A stretch of DNA of 64,000 nt from Thermoleophilaceae bacterium. Its GTDB lineage: Bacteria > Actinomycetota > Thermoleophilia > Solirubrobacterales > Thermoleophilaceae. Positions 15,260 to 24,198 of this stretch are shown piece by piece. Location: positions 1 to 64,000 of the forward strand of contig DASUWY010000047.1 of the NCBI GenBank assembly GCA_036378175.1, given 5' to 3'. Below the pieces are notes generated by a model, which was given only the letters and a program-made list of their open reading frames with translations, was not told where the DNA came from and did not search any database. Position 1 is the first letter of the stretch. Each line of letters opens with the position of its first letter. Both the position numbers and the translations under genes were made by a program.

Positions 15260-16234
15260 ATGGCCCTAACCCTCGGCAAAAAGAACCCTCGCGGATCCGT
15301 CGGCCTTGACCTCGACGGCGCCTTCGTCGCCGCCGTGCAGGCGCAGGACGGCCGCATCTCCCGTGCCGCCAGCATGGAGCTGCCGAGCGGGGTGATCACG
15401 GACGGCGAGGTGACCGACGTCGACCGCCTCACCGAGAGCCTCAAGACCTTCTTCAAGGAGAACGATCTCCCGACCCGTGTCCGGCTTGGCGTGTCGAACC
15501 AGCAGATAGTCGTGCGCCATCTCGAGCTGCCACTGATCGAGGAGCAGGCCGAGCTGGCCGCCGCGGTGCGCTTCCAGGCCGCCGAGGCGATCGCCATGCC
15601 TCTTGACGAGGCGGTGCTCGACTATCAGGTGGTCGGTCAGGCGACGAGCCCCGAGGGTTCGCCTCGACTGCGCGTCGTCGTCGTGGCCGCCCGCCAGGCG
15701 ATGATCGAGCGCTTTGTCGAGGGCGTGCGCGCCGCCGGGCTCAAGCCCGAGGGCATCGACCTCAACGCGTTCGCCCTCGTCCGCGCGCTCGCCAAGGACG
15801 AGGCGAAGCAGGCGGCCGCCGCCGGTGAAGAGACCGCGCCGATCCCGATGCAGCAGCTCGCGTGCGTGTACTGCCACCTGGGCGGCGTGACCAACCTCGC
15901 CGTGGCCGTCGGCACGAGCTGCCTCTTCACGCGCCCGCTCTCCACGGACTGGAGCGACGAGGGCGATCACGTGGCCGCCGCGCTCGCGGAGGAGATCCGC
16001 CTCTCCATCGACTTCTACATGGCCCAGCCCGATGCCCGCCCGGTCGGCGAGGTGCAGCTGTCCGGCCCCGGCTCCGCCATCGCGGGCCTGGCCGATGAGC
16101 TGTCCGCCCTGATCCATCTTCCGGTGTCCGTGGCCGACCCGCTTGGCGGGCTCGACGCGAGCGGCGCCCTTGACGGCGAGGACCCGCACCGCCACACCGT
16201 GGCCGCCGGCCTCGCGCTCGGAGCGGCGGCATGA
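15260..16234 (+). CDS. pilM: type IV pilus assembly ATPase PilM
   Basis: A 324-residue actin-like cytoplasmic ring protein. GSVGLDLDGAFVAAVQ is the phosphate-1 strand, VRLGVSNQQIVVRHLELP and LDYQVVGQ are PilM landmarks, and EVQLSGPGSAIAGLADELS is the adenosine motif. ATG 15260 is preferred over ATG 15221 because the latter sits inside the promoter; AAGCAGG lies 9 nt upstream of 15260. The stop overlaps pilN as ATGA. PilM binds the N-terminus of PilN and connects the pilus motor to the periplasmic alignment complex. Confidence 0.9.
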   Translation: MALTLGKKNPRGSVGLDLDGAFVAAVQAQDGRISRAASMELPSGVITDGEVTDVDRLTESLKTFFKENDLPTRVRLGVSNQQIVVRHLELPLIEEQAELAAAVRFQAAEAIAMPLDEAVLDYQVVGQATSPEGSPRLRVVVVAARQAMIERFVEGVRAAGLKPEGIDLNAFALVRALAKDEAKQAAAAGEETAPIPMQQLACVYCHLGGVTNLAVAVGTSCLFTRPLSTDWSDEGDHVAAALAEEIRLSIDFYMAQPDARPVGEVQLSGPGSAIAGLADELSALIHLPVSVADPLGGLDASGALDGEDPHRHTVAAGLALGAAA

Positions 16235-16917
16235 GGCCCGTCAATCTTCTTCCGCAGAGCGCCCGCCCGTACGTGGCCACCGGCAAGGCCGGCGGCGGCT
16301 CCTATGTGCTGATCGGCGTGCTGGCCGCGCTCGTGATCGCGGTGGCGGCCTACGTGGTCACCACGAACAAGATCACGTCGAACAAGGACGAGATCGCCAA
16401 GGCGCAGAGCGAGACCGCGGCGGCGCAGGCGAAGGTGGCCGACCTTCAGAAGTACGGCGACTTCACAGCAGTCGCCGCCGCGCGCGTGCAGGACGTGACC
16501 GAGCTCGCCGTGAACCGCATCGACTACGAGCGGCTGCTGCGCGAGACCTCGCGCGTGCTGCCGGGCGGCGTCTGGCTCACCTCGCTCGACGCAGAGTCCA
16601 CGGGCGCCGGCTCGACCAGCTCGACCACGGCGACCACGGCCACGGGCCCGAGCGTCCACCTGAACGGCTGCGCGCCGTCGCAGAACTCGGTGGCCACCAC
16701 GCTCGTCCGGCTCCGCGCCATCCACGGCTCGGCCGACGTGCAGCTCAACGACTCCGGTCGCGCTCTCAAGCTCGGCCCCGCCGCCCAGAACAGCACTGGC
16801 GGAGGCGACTGCGGCAACAACTACGCGTTCGACATCCTCGTGAACCTGTCGAACGAGGTCACCGGCTTCGGCGACATGGGGCAGAGGGTGCCCGCGGACC
16901 TCGGAGGTGGCTCGTGA
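16231..16917 (+). CDS. pilN: type IV pilus alignment protein PilN
   Basis: The protein has 228 residues. The N-terminal MRPVNLLPQSARP is the PilM-binding motif (the INLLP of PilN). One transmembrane helix spans about residues 24-44 (YVLIGVLAALVIAVAAYVV), then a coiled coil (KDEIAKAQSETAAAQAKVADLQ) and a ferredoxin-like domain beginning ERLLRETSRVLPGGVWLTSLD. A low-complexity Thr/Ser patch and two cysteines interrupt the domain. Overlaps pilM and pilO by 4 bp each. Confidence 0.9.
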   Translation: MRPVNLLPQSARPYVATGKAGGGSYVLIGVLAALVIAVAAYVVTTNKITSNKDEIAKAQSETAAAQAKVADLQKYGDFTAVAAARVQDVTELAVNRIDYERLLRETSRVLPGGVWLTSLDAESTGAGSTSSTTATTATGPSVHLNGCAPSQNSVATTLVRLRAIHGSADVQLNDSGRALKLGPAAQNSTGGGDCGNNYAFDILVNLSNEVTGFGDMGQRVPADLGGGS

Positions 16918-17843
16918 GCCTCACCGATCGCGACCGCAAGATCGTCATCGCGATTATCCCGCTGATCCTCGTGGCGGTGTACTGGTTCATGATCCTCGCG
17001 CCCAAGCGCAAGGAGGCCCACAAGCTCGCCGCGCAGGTGACCACGGCGCAGCAGGCGCGCGACGCCGCCGTGTCGCAGGCCACCACGCTCGAGCAGGCCA
17101 AGACGAAGTTCGCCGCCCAGTACGCGCAGATGGTGCGCCTGGGCAAGGCAATCCCGACGCAGGTGGACATGCCGAGCCTGCTCGTGCAGCTCAACGCTGC
17201 CGCCCGCGGCACCGGGATCCAGTTCGGCGACATGAAGGTCGGCGCCCGCGTGGCCGCCGCCCCCGTGAGCTCCGGCACCACGACCCCGAGCACGCCGAGC
17301 ACCGGCACCACCGGCGCGACCGGCACGACGGGCCCGACCGGCAGCACGGCTCCGCCCGTGGCCGCCGGCGGCGCGACGGCGCAGACGGCCTTCGGCCAGG
17401 CCGTGGAGTCCGCGAACAACGCGGCCGCAAAGGGCAACGCTCAGGCCGCGAAGGAGTCCCAGCCGGCGGTCCCGCTGCTCGCTCCGGGCACCGCGGTTCC
17501 GGGCCTCGACACCGTCCCGCTCACCTTCACCTTCGGCGGCAAGTTCAGCAACCTCGCCCAGTTCTTCCACCGGCTCAAGCGCTTCGTGCACGTGGCCAAC
17601 AGCAGGATCAGGGTGCAGGGCCGCCTCATCACGATCGACAGCCTCAAGTTCACGAGCACCGCCGCGAACTTCCCCGACATCGAGGCCGACGTGAGTGCGA
17701 CCGTGTACCTGTCGCCGAAGGACGGCGGGGCCACGGGTGGCGCGACGTCCGCCGGCCCGGCCGCCACAACACCTGGCGCCGTGTCCAACGCTTCCGCGGC
17801 CGCGGCCGCAGTCACGCCCCCGACCAGCGCCATCACGCGATGA
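16914..17843 (+). CDS. pilO: type IV pilus alignment protein PilO
   Basis: A 309-residue bitopic protein: cytoplasmic SLTDRDRK, transmembrane helix at about residues 10-28, coiled coil to about 60, then QVDMPSLLVQLNAAARGTGIQF of the ferredoxin-like core. A Thr/Gly/Pro-rich insertion at about residues 115-145 and an Ala-rich tail are unusual additions for the family. The core resumes with VPLTFTFGGKFSNLAQFFHRLKRFV, the classical PilO signature. Start GTG 16914 overlaps the pilN stop. It pairs with PilN in the alignment complex. Confidence 0.9.
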   Translation: MSLTDRDRKIVIAIIPLILVAVYWFMILAPKRKEAHKLAAQVTTAQQARDAAVSQATTLEQAKTKFAAQYAQMVRLGKAIPTQVDMPSLLVQLNAAARGTGIQFGDMKVGARVAAAPVSSGTTTPSTPSTGTTGATGTTGPTGSTAPPVAAGGATAQTAFGQAVESANNAAAKGNAQAAKESQPAVPLLAPGTAVPGLDTVPLTFTFGGKFSNLAQFFHRLKRFVHVANSRIRVQGRLITIDSLKFTSTAANFPDIEADVSATVYLSPKDGGATGGATSAGPAATTPGAVSNASAAAAAVTPPTSAITR

Positions 17844-18787
17844 ACAAGTTCTTCCTCGAGCTCTGGCACGACCTGCGCGCCAAGCGCCTGTGGCCCGTGG
17901 CCGCGCTCCTCGTCGTGGCCCTGGTGGCGCTGCCGGTCGTGCTCAAGAAGCATTCGTCGGCGGACTCCACCGCGCCCGCGCCCGCGGCCGCCACGCCGAG
18001 CGGCGCCGACAACGCGAGCAAGGCTGTGGTGGTGGCCGACACCGGCAGCACGCCCAACTCCACGCTCGGCGTGTTCAACAAGAAGGACCCGTTCAAGCCG
18101 GACAAGGCCGCGCTGGCGGCCGCGCACCCGCAGAGCACCACGCCGAGCTCGAACTCGAACTCGAACTCGTCGAACCCGTCCTCGGGCGGTGGGCAGACGA
18201 GCCAGTCGGGCGGCAGCCTGGGCGGCGGCAACTCGGGCAACTCCGGCGGGTCGAGCGGCGGCAGCGCCCCGGTGGTCTCTCCGCAGCCGGTCAAGCCGAA
18301 GGGGCCGCAGGGTCCGTTCGCCTACACCGTCGACGTGAAGTTCGGCAAGCGCGGCGCGCTCCGCCTGCATCACAACGTGCAGAAGCTCGACGTGCTGCCC
18401 AACCAGAACAACCCGATGCTCGTGTTCATGGGAGTGACGAGCGACGGCAAGACCGCCGTGTTCCTCACCGACACGAGCCTGAAGGCCGCCGGCGAGGGCA
18501 CCTGCAAGCCTGACGCCAACACCTGCTCGTTCCTGTACCTCAAGCTCGATCCGAACTCGGACACCGAGGATCTGTCGCAGGTGGCGGCCGACGGGAGCGG
18601 CACCGAGTACACGCTCAAGCTCGAGGCGATCCACAAGGTGCCCGTGAGCCAGCTCGCGAAGAACGCGAAGAAGGCGGCCAAGGCCGCCCGCGCCGAGGCC
18701 CGCCGCGCACACATCGGCAAGGGCAAGCCGCCCACGCCGTTCAAGGTTCCGCTGAGCGCTCAGCTGGTCCCCGACACCGTCGGCTAG
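17840..18787 (+). CDS. PilP-like pilus protein with long Ser/Gly/Asn linker
   Basis: The protein has 315 residues. ATG 17840 overlaps the pilO stop. One transmembrane helix lies at about 19-36 (LWPVAALLVVALVALPVVL), then FNKKDPFKPDKAA, a segment resembling the PilP DPF motif that contacts PilN/PilO. A 50-residue Ser/Asn/Gly-rich linker follows, then a small C-terminal beta domain (AYTVDVKFGKRGALRLHH). The position after pilO is where pilP usually lies. In a monoderm there is no secretin to bind, so it may reach into the cell wall instead. Not recognisable by motif alone. Confidence 0.65.
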   Translation: MNKFFLELWHDLRAKRLWPVAALLVVALVALPVVLKKHSSADSTAPAPAAATPSGADNASKAVVVADTGSTPNSTLGVFNKKDPFKPDKAALAAAHPQSTTPSSNSNSNSSNPSSGGGQTSQSGGSLGGGNSGNSGGSSGGSAPVVSPQPVKPKGPQGPFAYTVDVKFGKRGALRLHHNVQKLDVLPNQNNPMLVFMGVTSDGKTAVFLTDTSLKAAGEGTCKPDANTCSFLYLKLDPNSDTEDLSQVAADGSGTEYTLKLEAIHKVPVSQLAKNAKKAAKAARAEARRAHIGKGKPPTPFKVPLSAQLVPDTVG

Positions 18788-18806
18788 ATCTCCTGAACTC
18801 GCCAAG

Positions 18807-18812
18807 TAGGGT
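18807..18812 (+). promoter_or_regulatory. possible -10 (TAGGGT) and hairpin before aroC
   Basis: TAGGGT lies 11 nt ahead of the aroC ATG, suggesting a very short leader. The same bases form GTAGGG (18806-18811) with CCCTAC (18818-18823), a 6-bp stem ending at the start codon. No ribosome-binding site is visible. Confidence 0.4.
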
Positions 18813-18823
18813 TCTGGCCCTAC

Positions 18824-19987
18824 ATGGCTCTGCGGTTCACAACCGCGGGGGAGTCGCACGGCCCCGGCCTCACGGCGGTGGTCGAGGGGCTGCCCGCGGG
18901 ACTCGTGCTCACCCCTGAGGACATCGATCGCGACCTCGCGCGTCGCCAGCTCGGGCATGGCCGGGGCGGGCGGATGAAGATCGAGAAGGACCGTGCGGAG
19001 GTGACCTCCGGCCTCAGGCACGGCCGCACGCTCGGCAGCCCCGTGGCCCTGCGGGTGGTGAACCGCGACTACGCGAACTGGGAAGAGCGGATGAACCCGT
19101 GGCCGGTGGAGGCTCAGGTGGACGAGGTTCACCTGCCGCGGCCGGGCCACGCCGACCTGGCGGGGGTGCAGAAGTTCGGCTTCAGCGACGTGCGCAACGT
19201 CCTGGAGCGCGCGAGCGCGCGCGAGACGGCGGCGCGGGTTGCGTGCGGCGCGCTCGCGAAGGTGTATCTGCGCGCGTTCGGCGTGGAGGTGCGCAGCCAC
19301 GTGATCCAGATCGGCTCGGTGAGCTCGCCGGCTCCCGAGGACCTGCCGCTCGGCGCGTTCGAGGGCGTGGACGAGTCGCCGGTCCGCTGCCTCGACGCCG
19401 AGGCCAGCCAGGCGATGGTCCACGAGATCGATGCTGCCCGCAAGGCGAACGAGTCGCTCGGCGGCGTGTACGAGGTGCGCGCCTACGGGCTGGTGCCCGG
19501 GATCGGCTCGTACGTGTCGTGGGACGGCCGGCTCGACGGGCGGCTGGCAATGGCGGTGATGTCGATCCAGGCGATGAAGGGCGTGGCGATCGGCGACGGC
19601 TTCGACGTGGCCGGCCGGGTGGGCTCGCAGGCTCACGACGAGATCTTCTGGTCCGAGGAGCACGGCTTCTTCCGCGAGACCAATCGCTCGGGCGGCCTCG
19701 AGGGCGGCATGACGAGCGGCGAGCCGCTGGTGGTGCGCGGCGCGATGAAGCCGCTGCCAACACTGACGAAGCCACTGCGCTCGGTGGACCTCGGGACGAA
19801 GGCGCCCGCGGCGGCGCTCCGGGAGCGCACCGACTCGTGCACCGTGCCGGCGGCAGCCGTGGTGGGCGAGGCGATGGTGGCGCTCGTGCTCGGCTCGGCG
19901 TACCGCGAGAAGTTCGGCGGGGACCACGTGGACGACGCGCGGGCGGCCCACGCCGCGTACAGGGAGCGGATCGGGTGGAAGCGGTAG
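18824..19987 (+). CDS. aroC: chorismate synthase
   Basis: The 387 residues are the usual bacterial length. The family signatures are in place: FTTAGESHGPGL near the N-terminus, LPRPGHADLAG around residue 105, RASARETAARVACGA around 130, and RGAMKPLPTLTKPLRSVDL near 305-325. It catalyses the FMN-dependent last common step to chorismate. The downstream aroKB start overlaps its end by 13 bp, followed by aroQ, so three shikimate genes form one operon. Confidence 0.96.
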   Translation: MALRFTTAGESHGPGLTAVVEGLPAGLVLTPEDIDRDLARRQLGHGRGGRMKIEKDRAEVTSGLRHGRTLGSPVALRVVNRDYANWEERMNPWPVEAQVDEVHLPRPGHADLAGVQKFGFSDVRNVLERASARETAARVACGALAKVYLRAFGVEVRSHVIQIGSVSSPAPEDLPLGAFEGVDESPVRCLDAEASQAMVHEIDAARKANESLGGVYEVRAYGLVPGIGSYVSWDGRLDGRLAMAVMSIQAMKGVAIGDGFDVAGRVGSQAHDEIFWSEEHGFFRETNRSGGLEGGMTSGEPLVVRGAMKPLPTLTKPLRSVDLGTKAPAAALRERTDSCTVPAAAVVGEAMVALVLGSAYREKFGGDHVDDARAAHAAYRERIGWKR

Positions 19988-21531
19988 GCGAGCCGGCGGC
20001 CGCGGCTCGGCGGGAAGAGCGCCCATCCCGCGCGCTCGTGCTCGTGGGGTTCATGGGCGCGGGCAAGTCGAGCACCGCGCGCATGCTCGCGGCCGAGCTC
20101 GGCGCGCAGCCGCTCGATTCCGATCGCGAGATCGAGCGTGAGCTCGGGGAGTCGATCCCCGACTTCTTCGACCGCGAGGGCGAGGCGGCCTTCCGCAGGG
20201 TGGAGGAGGACGTGGTGCTCCGGCTGCTGTCGGACCCGCGCGCGCAGGTGGTGGCGCTTGGCGGCGGCTCGCTCGGCTCTGAGCGCGTGCGGGAGGCGGC
20301 GTCGCGTCACGTGGTGGTGCACCTCGAGGTGACCCCCGAGGAGGCGTGGCGGCGCGCCTCCAACAAGGGGCGTCCGCTCGCCCGCGACCAGGCTCGGTTC
20401 GAGCAGCTCCACCGCGACCGCGCGGCCCTCTATGACTCCGTGGCGCACGCGATCCTGCCGGCCGGGGATCGCAACATGCCGCGCCGCGCCCTCGCCGCGC
20501 TGCACGCTCTGCGCACCGCGCCGGACCGAACGCGCCTCGTGTGGGCCGCGGCTCGCTCGGGGGACTACCCGGTCTTCCTCGGCCGCGGGCTCGCGGCGAG
20601 CGGGTTCTTCCACCCCCTAGACGGCAGGCGCTTCGCCGTGACCGACGAGAACGTGGCGCGGCACCATGTGCTTGCCGCTGAGGAGACGATCACGATTCCC
20701 GCCGGAGAGTCGGAGAAGACGCTCGCGCGCGCGGAGGAGGTGCTGCGCGCGCTCGCGCGCTCTGGCGCCACGCGCGGCGACATCGTCACGGCCGTGGGCG
20801 GCGGAGTGGTGGGCGACATCGCGGGCTTCTGCGCCGCGATCTACCAGCGTGGCATGCGGCACGTCCAGGTGCCCACAACTCTCGTGGCGCAGGTGGATTC
20901 CGCCTACGGCGGGAAGACCGGGGTGGACCTGCCGGAGGGCAAGAACTACGCGGGCGCGTATCTCCAGCCGTCGGCGGTGATCGTTGACCCCTCGGTGCTG
21001 GCCACGCTGCCAGCCGAGGAGGCCGCGGCGGGGTACGTGGAGGTGGTGAAGACAGCGCTGATCGCGGGCGGCCCGCTGTGGGCGCGCGTGCGCGCTGGCG
21101 GCGAGCCGGACGACGACGTGATCCTCGGCTGCCTGCGCACGAAGCTGGACGTGGTGGCCCAGGACGAGCGCGACGAGGGGCGCCGGCAGGTGCTGAATCT
21201 CGGCCACACCGTCGGCCACGCGATCGAGGCGGCCACCCGCTACACGCGCTACCGGCACGGCGAGGCGGTCGGCCTCGGGCTCCTGTGCGCGCTGCGCCTC
21301 TCCGGCCGCGACGCTCTGCGCCGAGAGGTGGCCGAGCTGCTCGCGTCACGCGGCCTGCCACTGCGCCTCGAGGGTGCGACGCCAGCAGAGGTGGCGGAGC
21401 TCGTATCGCGCGACAAGAAGCGTGTGGGCGACAGCGTCCCGTTCGTGCTCATACAGGCGCCCGGCGAGGTGACGCCCGGACACGAGGTGGACGCGCGCAC
21501 GCTCCTCGCGGCGATCGAGGAGCTCGCATGA
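19975..21531 (+). CDS. aroKB: fused shikimate kinase/3-dehydroquinate synthase (AroK-AroB)
   Basis: One uninterrupted frame of 518 residues. Residues about 18-180 are shikimate kinase: Walker A GFMGAGKSS (25-33), PLDSDREIE for Mg and shikimate, DFFDREGEAAFR and VVALGGGSLG. Residues about 185-518 are dehydroquinate synthase: GGGVVGDIAGF, VPTTLVAQVDSAYGGKTGVDLPEGKN, and the zinc ligands in EVVKTALI, LNLGHTVGHAIE and RHGEAV. It thus covers the second and fifth steps of the pathway. GTG 19975 follows AGGGAG by 8 nt. There is no internal start with a ribosome-binding site or stop between domains. Confidence 0.92.
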   Translation: MEAVGEPAAAARREERPSRALVLVGFMGAGKSSTARMLAAELGAQPLDSDREIERELGESIPDFFDREGEAAFRRVEEDVVLRLLSDPRAQVVALGGGSLGSERVREAASRHVVVHLEVTPEEAWRRASNKGRPLARDQARFEQLHRDRAALYDSVAHAILPAGDRNMPRRALAALHALRTAPDRTRLVWAAARSGDYPVFLGRGLAASGFFHPLDGRRFAVTDENVARHHVLAAEETITIPAGESEKTLARAEEVLRALARSGATRGDIVTAVGGGVVGDIAGFCAAIYQRGMRHVQVPTTLVAQVDSAYGGKTGVDLPEGKNYAGAYLQPSAVIVDPSVLATLPAEEAAAGYVEVVKTALIAGGPLWARVRAGGEPDDDVILGCLRTKLDVVAQDERDEGRRQVLNLGHTVGHAIEAATRYTRYRHGEAVGLGLLCALRLSGRDALRREVAELLASRGLPLRLEGATPAEVAELVSRDKKRVGDSVPFVLIQAPGEVTPGHEVDARTLLAAIEELA

Positions 21532-21971
21532 TCAAGAACCGCGTGGAGATCATGCACGGCGTGAACTTCGACGTGCTCGACAGGCGCGACCCCGCGATCT
21601 ACGGCGGGCTCTCCCTCACGGAGCTCGAGGTGAAGATCAAGCGTTTCGCGCACGACCTCGGCTTCGAACCCAGCTTCTCTCAGACGAACCACGAGGGCGA
21701 GTTCTGCGAGAGCCTCCACAACGCGGCGGACACCGCGGACGCGCTCGTGCTCAACCCCGGAGCGTGGACCCACTACTCCTACGCGATCCGCGATGCAATA
21801 GAGCTCACCAGGCTGCCGGCGGTGGAGGTGCATCTGTCCGACATCGACAACCGTGACGACTGGAGGCGAGTGTCAGTGATCCGCGACGTGTGCATCGGTC
21901 ACGTGGCCGGGAAGGGCGTGGACGGCTACCGCGACGCGCTCGACATGCTGCGCAAGGAGCTCGGCCAATGA
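21528..21971 (+). CDS. aroQ: type II 3-dehydroquinate dehydratase
   Basis: A 147-residue dodecameric dehydratase, normal family length. Catalytic residues are retained by alignment with the family: R20 and Y25 in RRDPAIYGG, QTNHEGEF, NPGAWTHYSYA (Asn and His), EVHLSDI (Glu and His), and the Arg in DDWRRVS. The segments around DIDNRDDWRRVS deviate from the common IHAREEFRHHS wording, so it belongs to a divergent branch. ATG overlaps the aroKB stop and the stop overlaps the peptidase start. Confidence 0.92.
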   Translation: MIKNRVEIMHGVNFDVLDRRDPAIYGGLSLTELEVKIKRFAHDLGFEPSFSQTNHEGEFCESLHNAADTADALVLNPGAWTHYSYAIRDAIELTRLPAVEVHLSDIDNRDDWRRVSVIRDVCIGHVAGKGVDGYRDALDMLRKELGQ

Positions 21972-23035
21972 GCGCCGCGCGCGCCGACCGTCTCGTGGAG
22001 CGGCTGCGAGATCGCGAGCTCGACTGGCTGCTCGTCACCGACCTCGTGAACGTGCGCTACCTGAGCGGCTTCACCGGCACCAACGGGGTGTGTGTGGTGG
22101 GGCCGGAGGGGCGCTTCTTCCTCACCGACTTCCGCTACGTGGAGCGGGCCAAGGCCGAGGTGCCCGATTTCGAGCGCGTGCGCGGCAAGCAGGATCTGCT
22201 CGGCGATGCCGCCGAGCGGCTCGGCGGGCGTGTGGGCTTCGAGGATCAGCACATGAGCGTGCGCACCTACGAGCGGCTGAAGGGCGTGCTTCCCGAGGGG
22301 GTCGAGCTGCAGCCCGCCGGCGGGCTCGTGGAGGACCTGCGGGCGGTGAAGGACTCCGATGAGCTGCGCGCGATGCGCGACGCGGCGTCGCTTGCTGACC
22401 ACATGTACGAGTACATCCGCGAGCGCGGCCTCGTCGGCCGGACAGAGCACGAGGTGGCCGTGGACGTGGAGCGTGAGATGCGCGCGCGAGGGGCGGAGGA
22501 CCCGTCATTTCCCTCGATCATCGCCGCCGGGGCAAACGGCGCGCTCCCGCATGCCACGCCCGGCGACACGCGGATCGGGCCCGACACCCTCGTGATCATC
22601 GACATGGGCTGCCGCGTGGACGGCTACTGCTCGGACTGCACCCGCACCTTCGCCACGGGCTCCTTGAGCGACGAGATGGGCGAGGTGTACGAGCTCGTGC
22701 TGGCCGCGCAGAAGGAGTCGCTCGCGGCCGTGCGGGCGGGGGCGGAGTGCAGCGCGGTGGACGGCGTGGCGCGTGACCGGATCGCGGCCGCCGGGCACGG
22801 CGAGCGCTTCGGCCACGGGCTCGGGCACGGCGTGGGCCTCGAGATCCACGAGGCGCCCCGGCTCGCTCAGAGCGCGGAGGGCACGCTCGTCAGCGGCAAC
22901 GCCGTGACGGTCGAGCCCGGCGTCTACATCCCGGGGGCGTTCGGCGTGCGGATCGAGGACCTCGTGGTCGTCACCGACGACGGCAGCGACGTGCTCAGCC
23001 ACTTCCCCAAAGAGCTCGTCACCGTCGGCGCGTAG
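21968..23035 (+). CDS. pepP: M24 Xaa-Pro dipeptidase/aminopeptidase P
   Basis: A 355-residue creatinase-fold protein. The N-terminal domain has VRYLSGFTGTNG. The C-terminal pita-bread domain carries the five metal ligands: D in IDMGCRVDGY, D in SDCTRTF, H in GHGLGHGVG, E in EIHEAPR and E in RIEDLVVV. It cleaves peptides with proline in second position in the cytoplasm. ATGA overlap with aroQ. In many actinobacteria this gene sits between aroQ and efp, but here efp lies some 19 kb away. Confidence 0.92.
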   Translation: MSAARADRLVERLRDRELDWLLVTDLVNVRYLSGFTGTNGVCVVGPEGRFFLTDFRYVERAKAEVPDFERVRGKQDLLGDAAERLGGRVGFEDQHMSVRTYERLKGVLPEGVELQPAGGLVEDLRAVKDSDELRAMRDAASLADHMYEYIRERGLVGRTEHEVAVDVEREMRARGAEDPSFPSIIAAGANGALPHATPGDTRIGPDTLVIIDMGCRVDGYCSDCTRTFATGSLSDEMGEVYELVLAAQKESLAAVRAGAECSAVDGVARDRIAAAGHGERFGHGLGHGVGLEIHEAPRLAQSAEGTLVSGNAVTVEPGVYIPGAFGVRIEDLVVVTDDGSDVLSHFPKELVTVGA

Positions 23036-24162
23036 ACCTTCGCGCCCAGATAGGCGGCGAGAGGGAGCGCCCAGGCGAGGTAGATCGTCGCCACCTTGTT
23101 CGGCTCGAGTCCCCACGGGATGCGCGCCACGAGCACCCACATCACGGCGCTCGAGATCAGGGTGAGAAGCGGCAGCCCGCGCCTGTGGAGCGCCTCGAGC
23201 GCGACGAGCGCCACCAGCAGCGGCACGTGGTAGTAGCCCACGGTCATCGGGTCGAGCACGCAGCGGAGCAGGAAGAGGAGTGCGAGGAGGGTGAGGGCGG
23301 TCTCGCGGCTCGCCGGTGCTCGGCGGATGAGCGCGAGTGGCAGGAGGACGCCGAGCGCGACGATCAGCGGATGCGTGAGGTTGGCCACCCGGCGCGGAAG
23401 GCTGTGCACCTCCACGGTCCACCCGGGCGCCTGCACGTGGTGGACATGGCCGAGCGGCCACCAGAGGCTCGCGGGCTCGATGAAGGTGTTGGCGTGCGAG
23501 ACCGAGCTGGCCGGCGAGAGCGCCTGGTGGGAGCCGATCAGGACCGGCATGAACGTGATCGCTCCAGCGAGTGCGATCGCCGTGACGGCGATCTGCGCGC
23601 GGCCGCGCGGCGCGGCCAGGAGCGCCGGCCCCGCGGCCAGGATCGCCCACTGCTTGGTGCCGAGGGCGAGGCCCAGCAGCAATCCGGCCGCGAGCGGGCT
23701 CCTGCCGCTGGCGGCCGCCACCACCGCAATCACGCAGAGGGCGGCGCCGAGGATCTCCTCGGGGTGCCCGTCGGCTATCGCGTGCCAGTTCATCGGGCCG
23801 AGCACCGCGAGCGCCAGCACCAGCCAGGTGGCCAGAAGCGTGGCGTTGCGCCTGCGCATGTTCGTCGCCAGCCAGACGCCGAGCGCGGCCATGAGGAGCA
23901 GGCAGGGGATGCTGCCCAGCTCGTACTCGAGCAGGCTCGATCCGTGACGCGCGAAGAACGCGAACGGGGTCCGGAACACGATCGCGAACCAGCCCATCGC
24001 GGGCTGATGGGCGAAGGCGGCGGTGAAGTCGCCGTTGACCAGCGGGTGCAGGCTGGGCCCGGCGTCGCGCGCGTAATCAGCGGTGTTGTGCGGCTGGAAC
24101 GCGAGGAACACCGCGGCCGCGGCGGCGGCAGCGCTCATCACGGCCGTTTCGACGCGCCTCAT
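22924..24162 (-). CDS. polytopic membrane protein, GT87-type mannosyltransferase-like
   Basis: The protein has 412 residues with about nine to ten transmembrane helices. The first outer loop contains NTADYARDAGPSLHPL, the kind of acidic loop seen in polyprenyl-phosphate-dependent glycosyltransferases (GT-C fold, GT87/DUF2029). HAIADGHPEEILGAALC and ALGTKQWAI also resemble this group. The last 37 residues are antisense to the end of pepP (112-bp overlap), and that tail is low-complexity Thr/Ser/Arg. ATG 24162 was chosen; ATG 24138 is an alternative. Confidence 0.6.
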   Translation of the reverse strand: MRRVETAVMSAAAAAAAVFLAFQPHNTADYARDAGPSLHPLVNGDFTAAFAHQPAMGWFAIVFRTPFAFFARHGSSLLEYELGSIPCLLLMAALGVWLATNMRRRNATLLATWLVLALAVLGPMNWHAIADGHPEEILGAALCVIAVVAAASGRSPLAAGLLLGLALGTKQWAILAAGPALLAAPRGRAQIAVTAIALAGAITFMPVLIGSHQALSPASSVSHANTFIEPASLWWPLGHVHHVQAPGWTVEVHSLPRRVANLTHPLIVALGVLLPLALIRRAPASRETALTLLALLFLLRCVLDPMTVGYYHVPLLVALVALEALHRRGLPLLTLISSAVMWVLVARIPWGLEPNKVATIYLAWALPLAAYLGAKVYAPTVTSSLGKWLSTSLPSSVTTTRSSIRTPNAPGM

Positions 24163-24198
24163 GCCCTCTAGATCGGCATTTGCGGCGCGCGCTTTGAG

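Noticed and set aside
18140-18270. Repetitive Asn/Ser and Gly codons as a DNA repeat or CRISPR-like array
   Set aside because: It is an in-frame low-complexity linker of the PilP-like protein. There are no regular repeat-spacer units.
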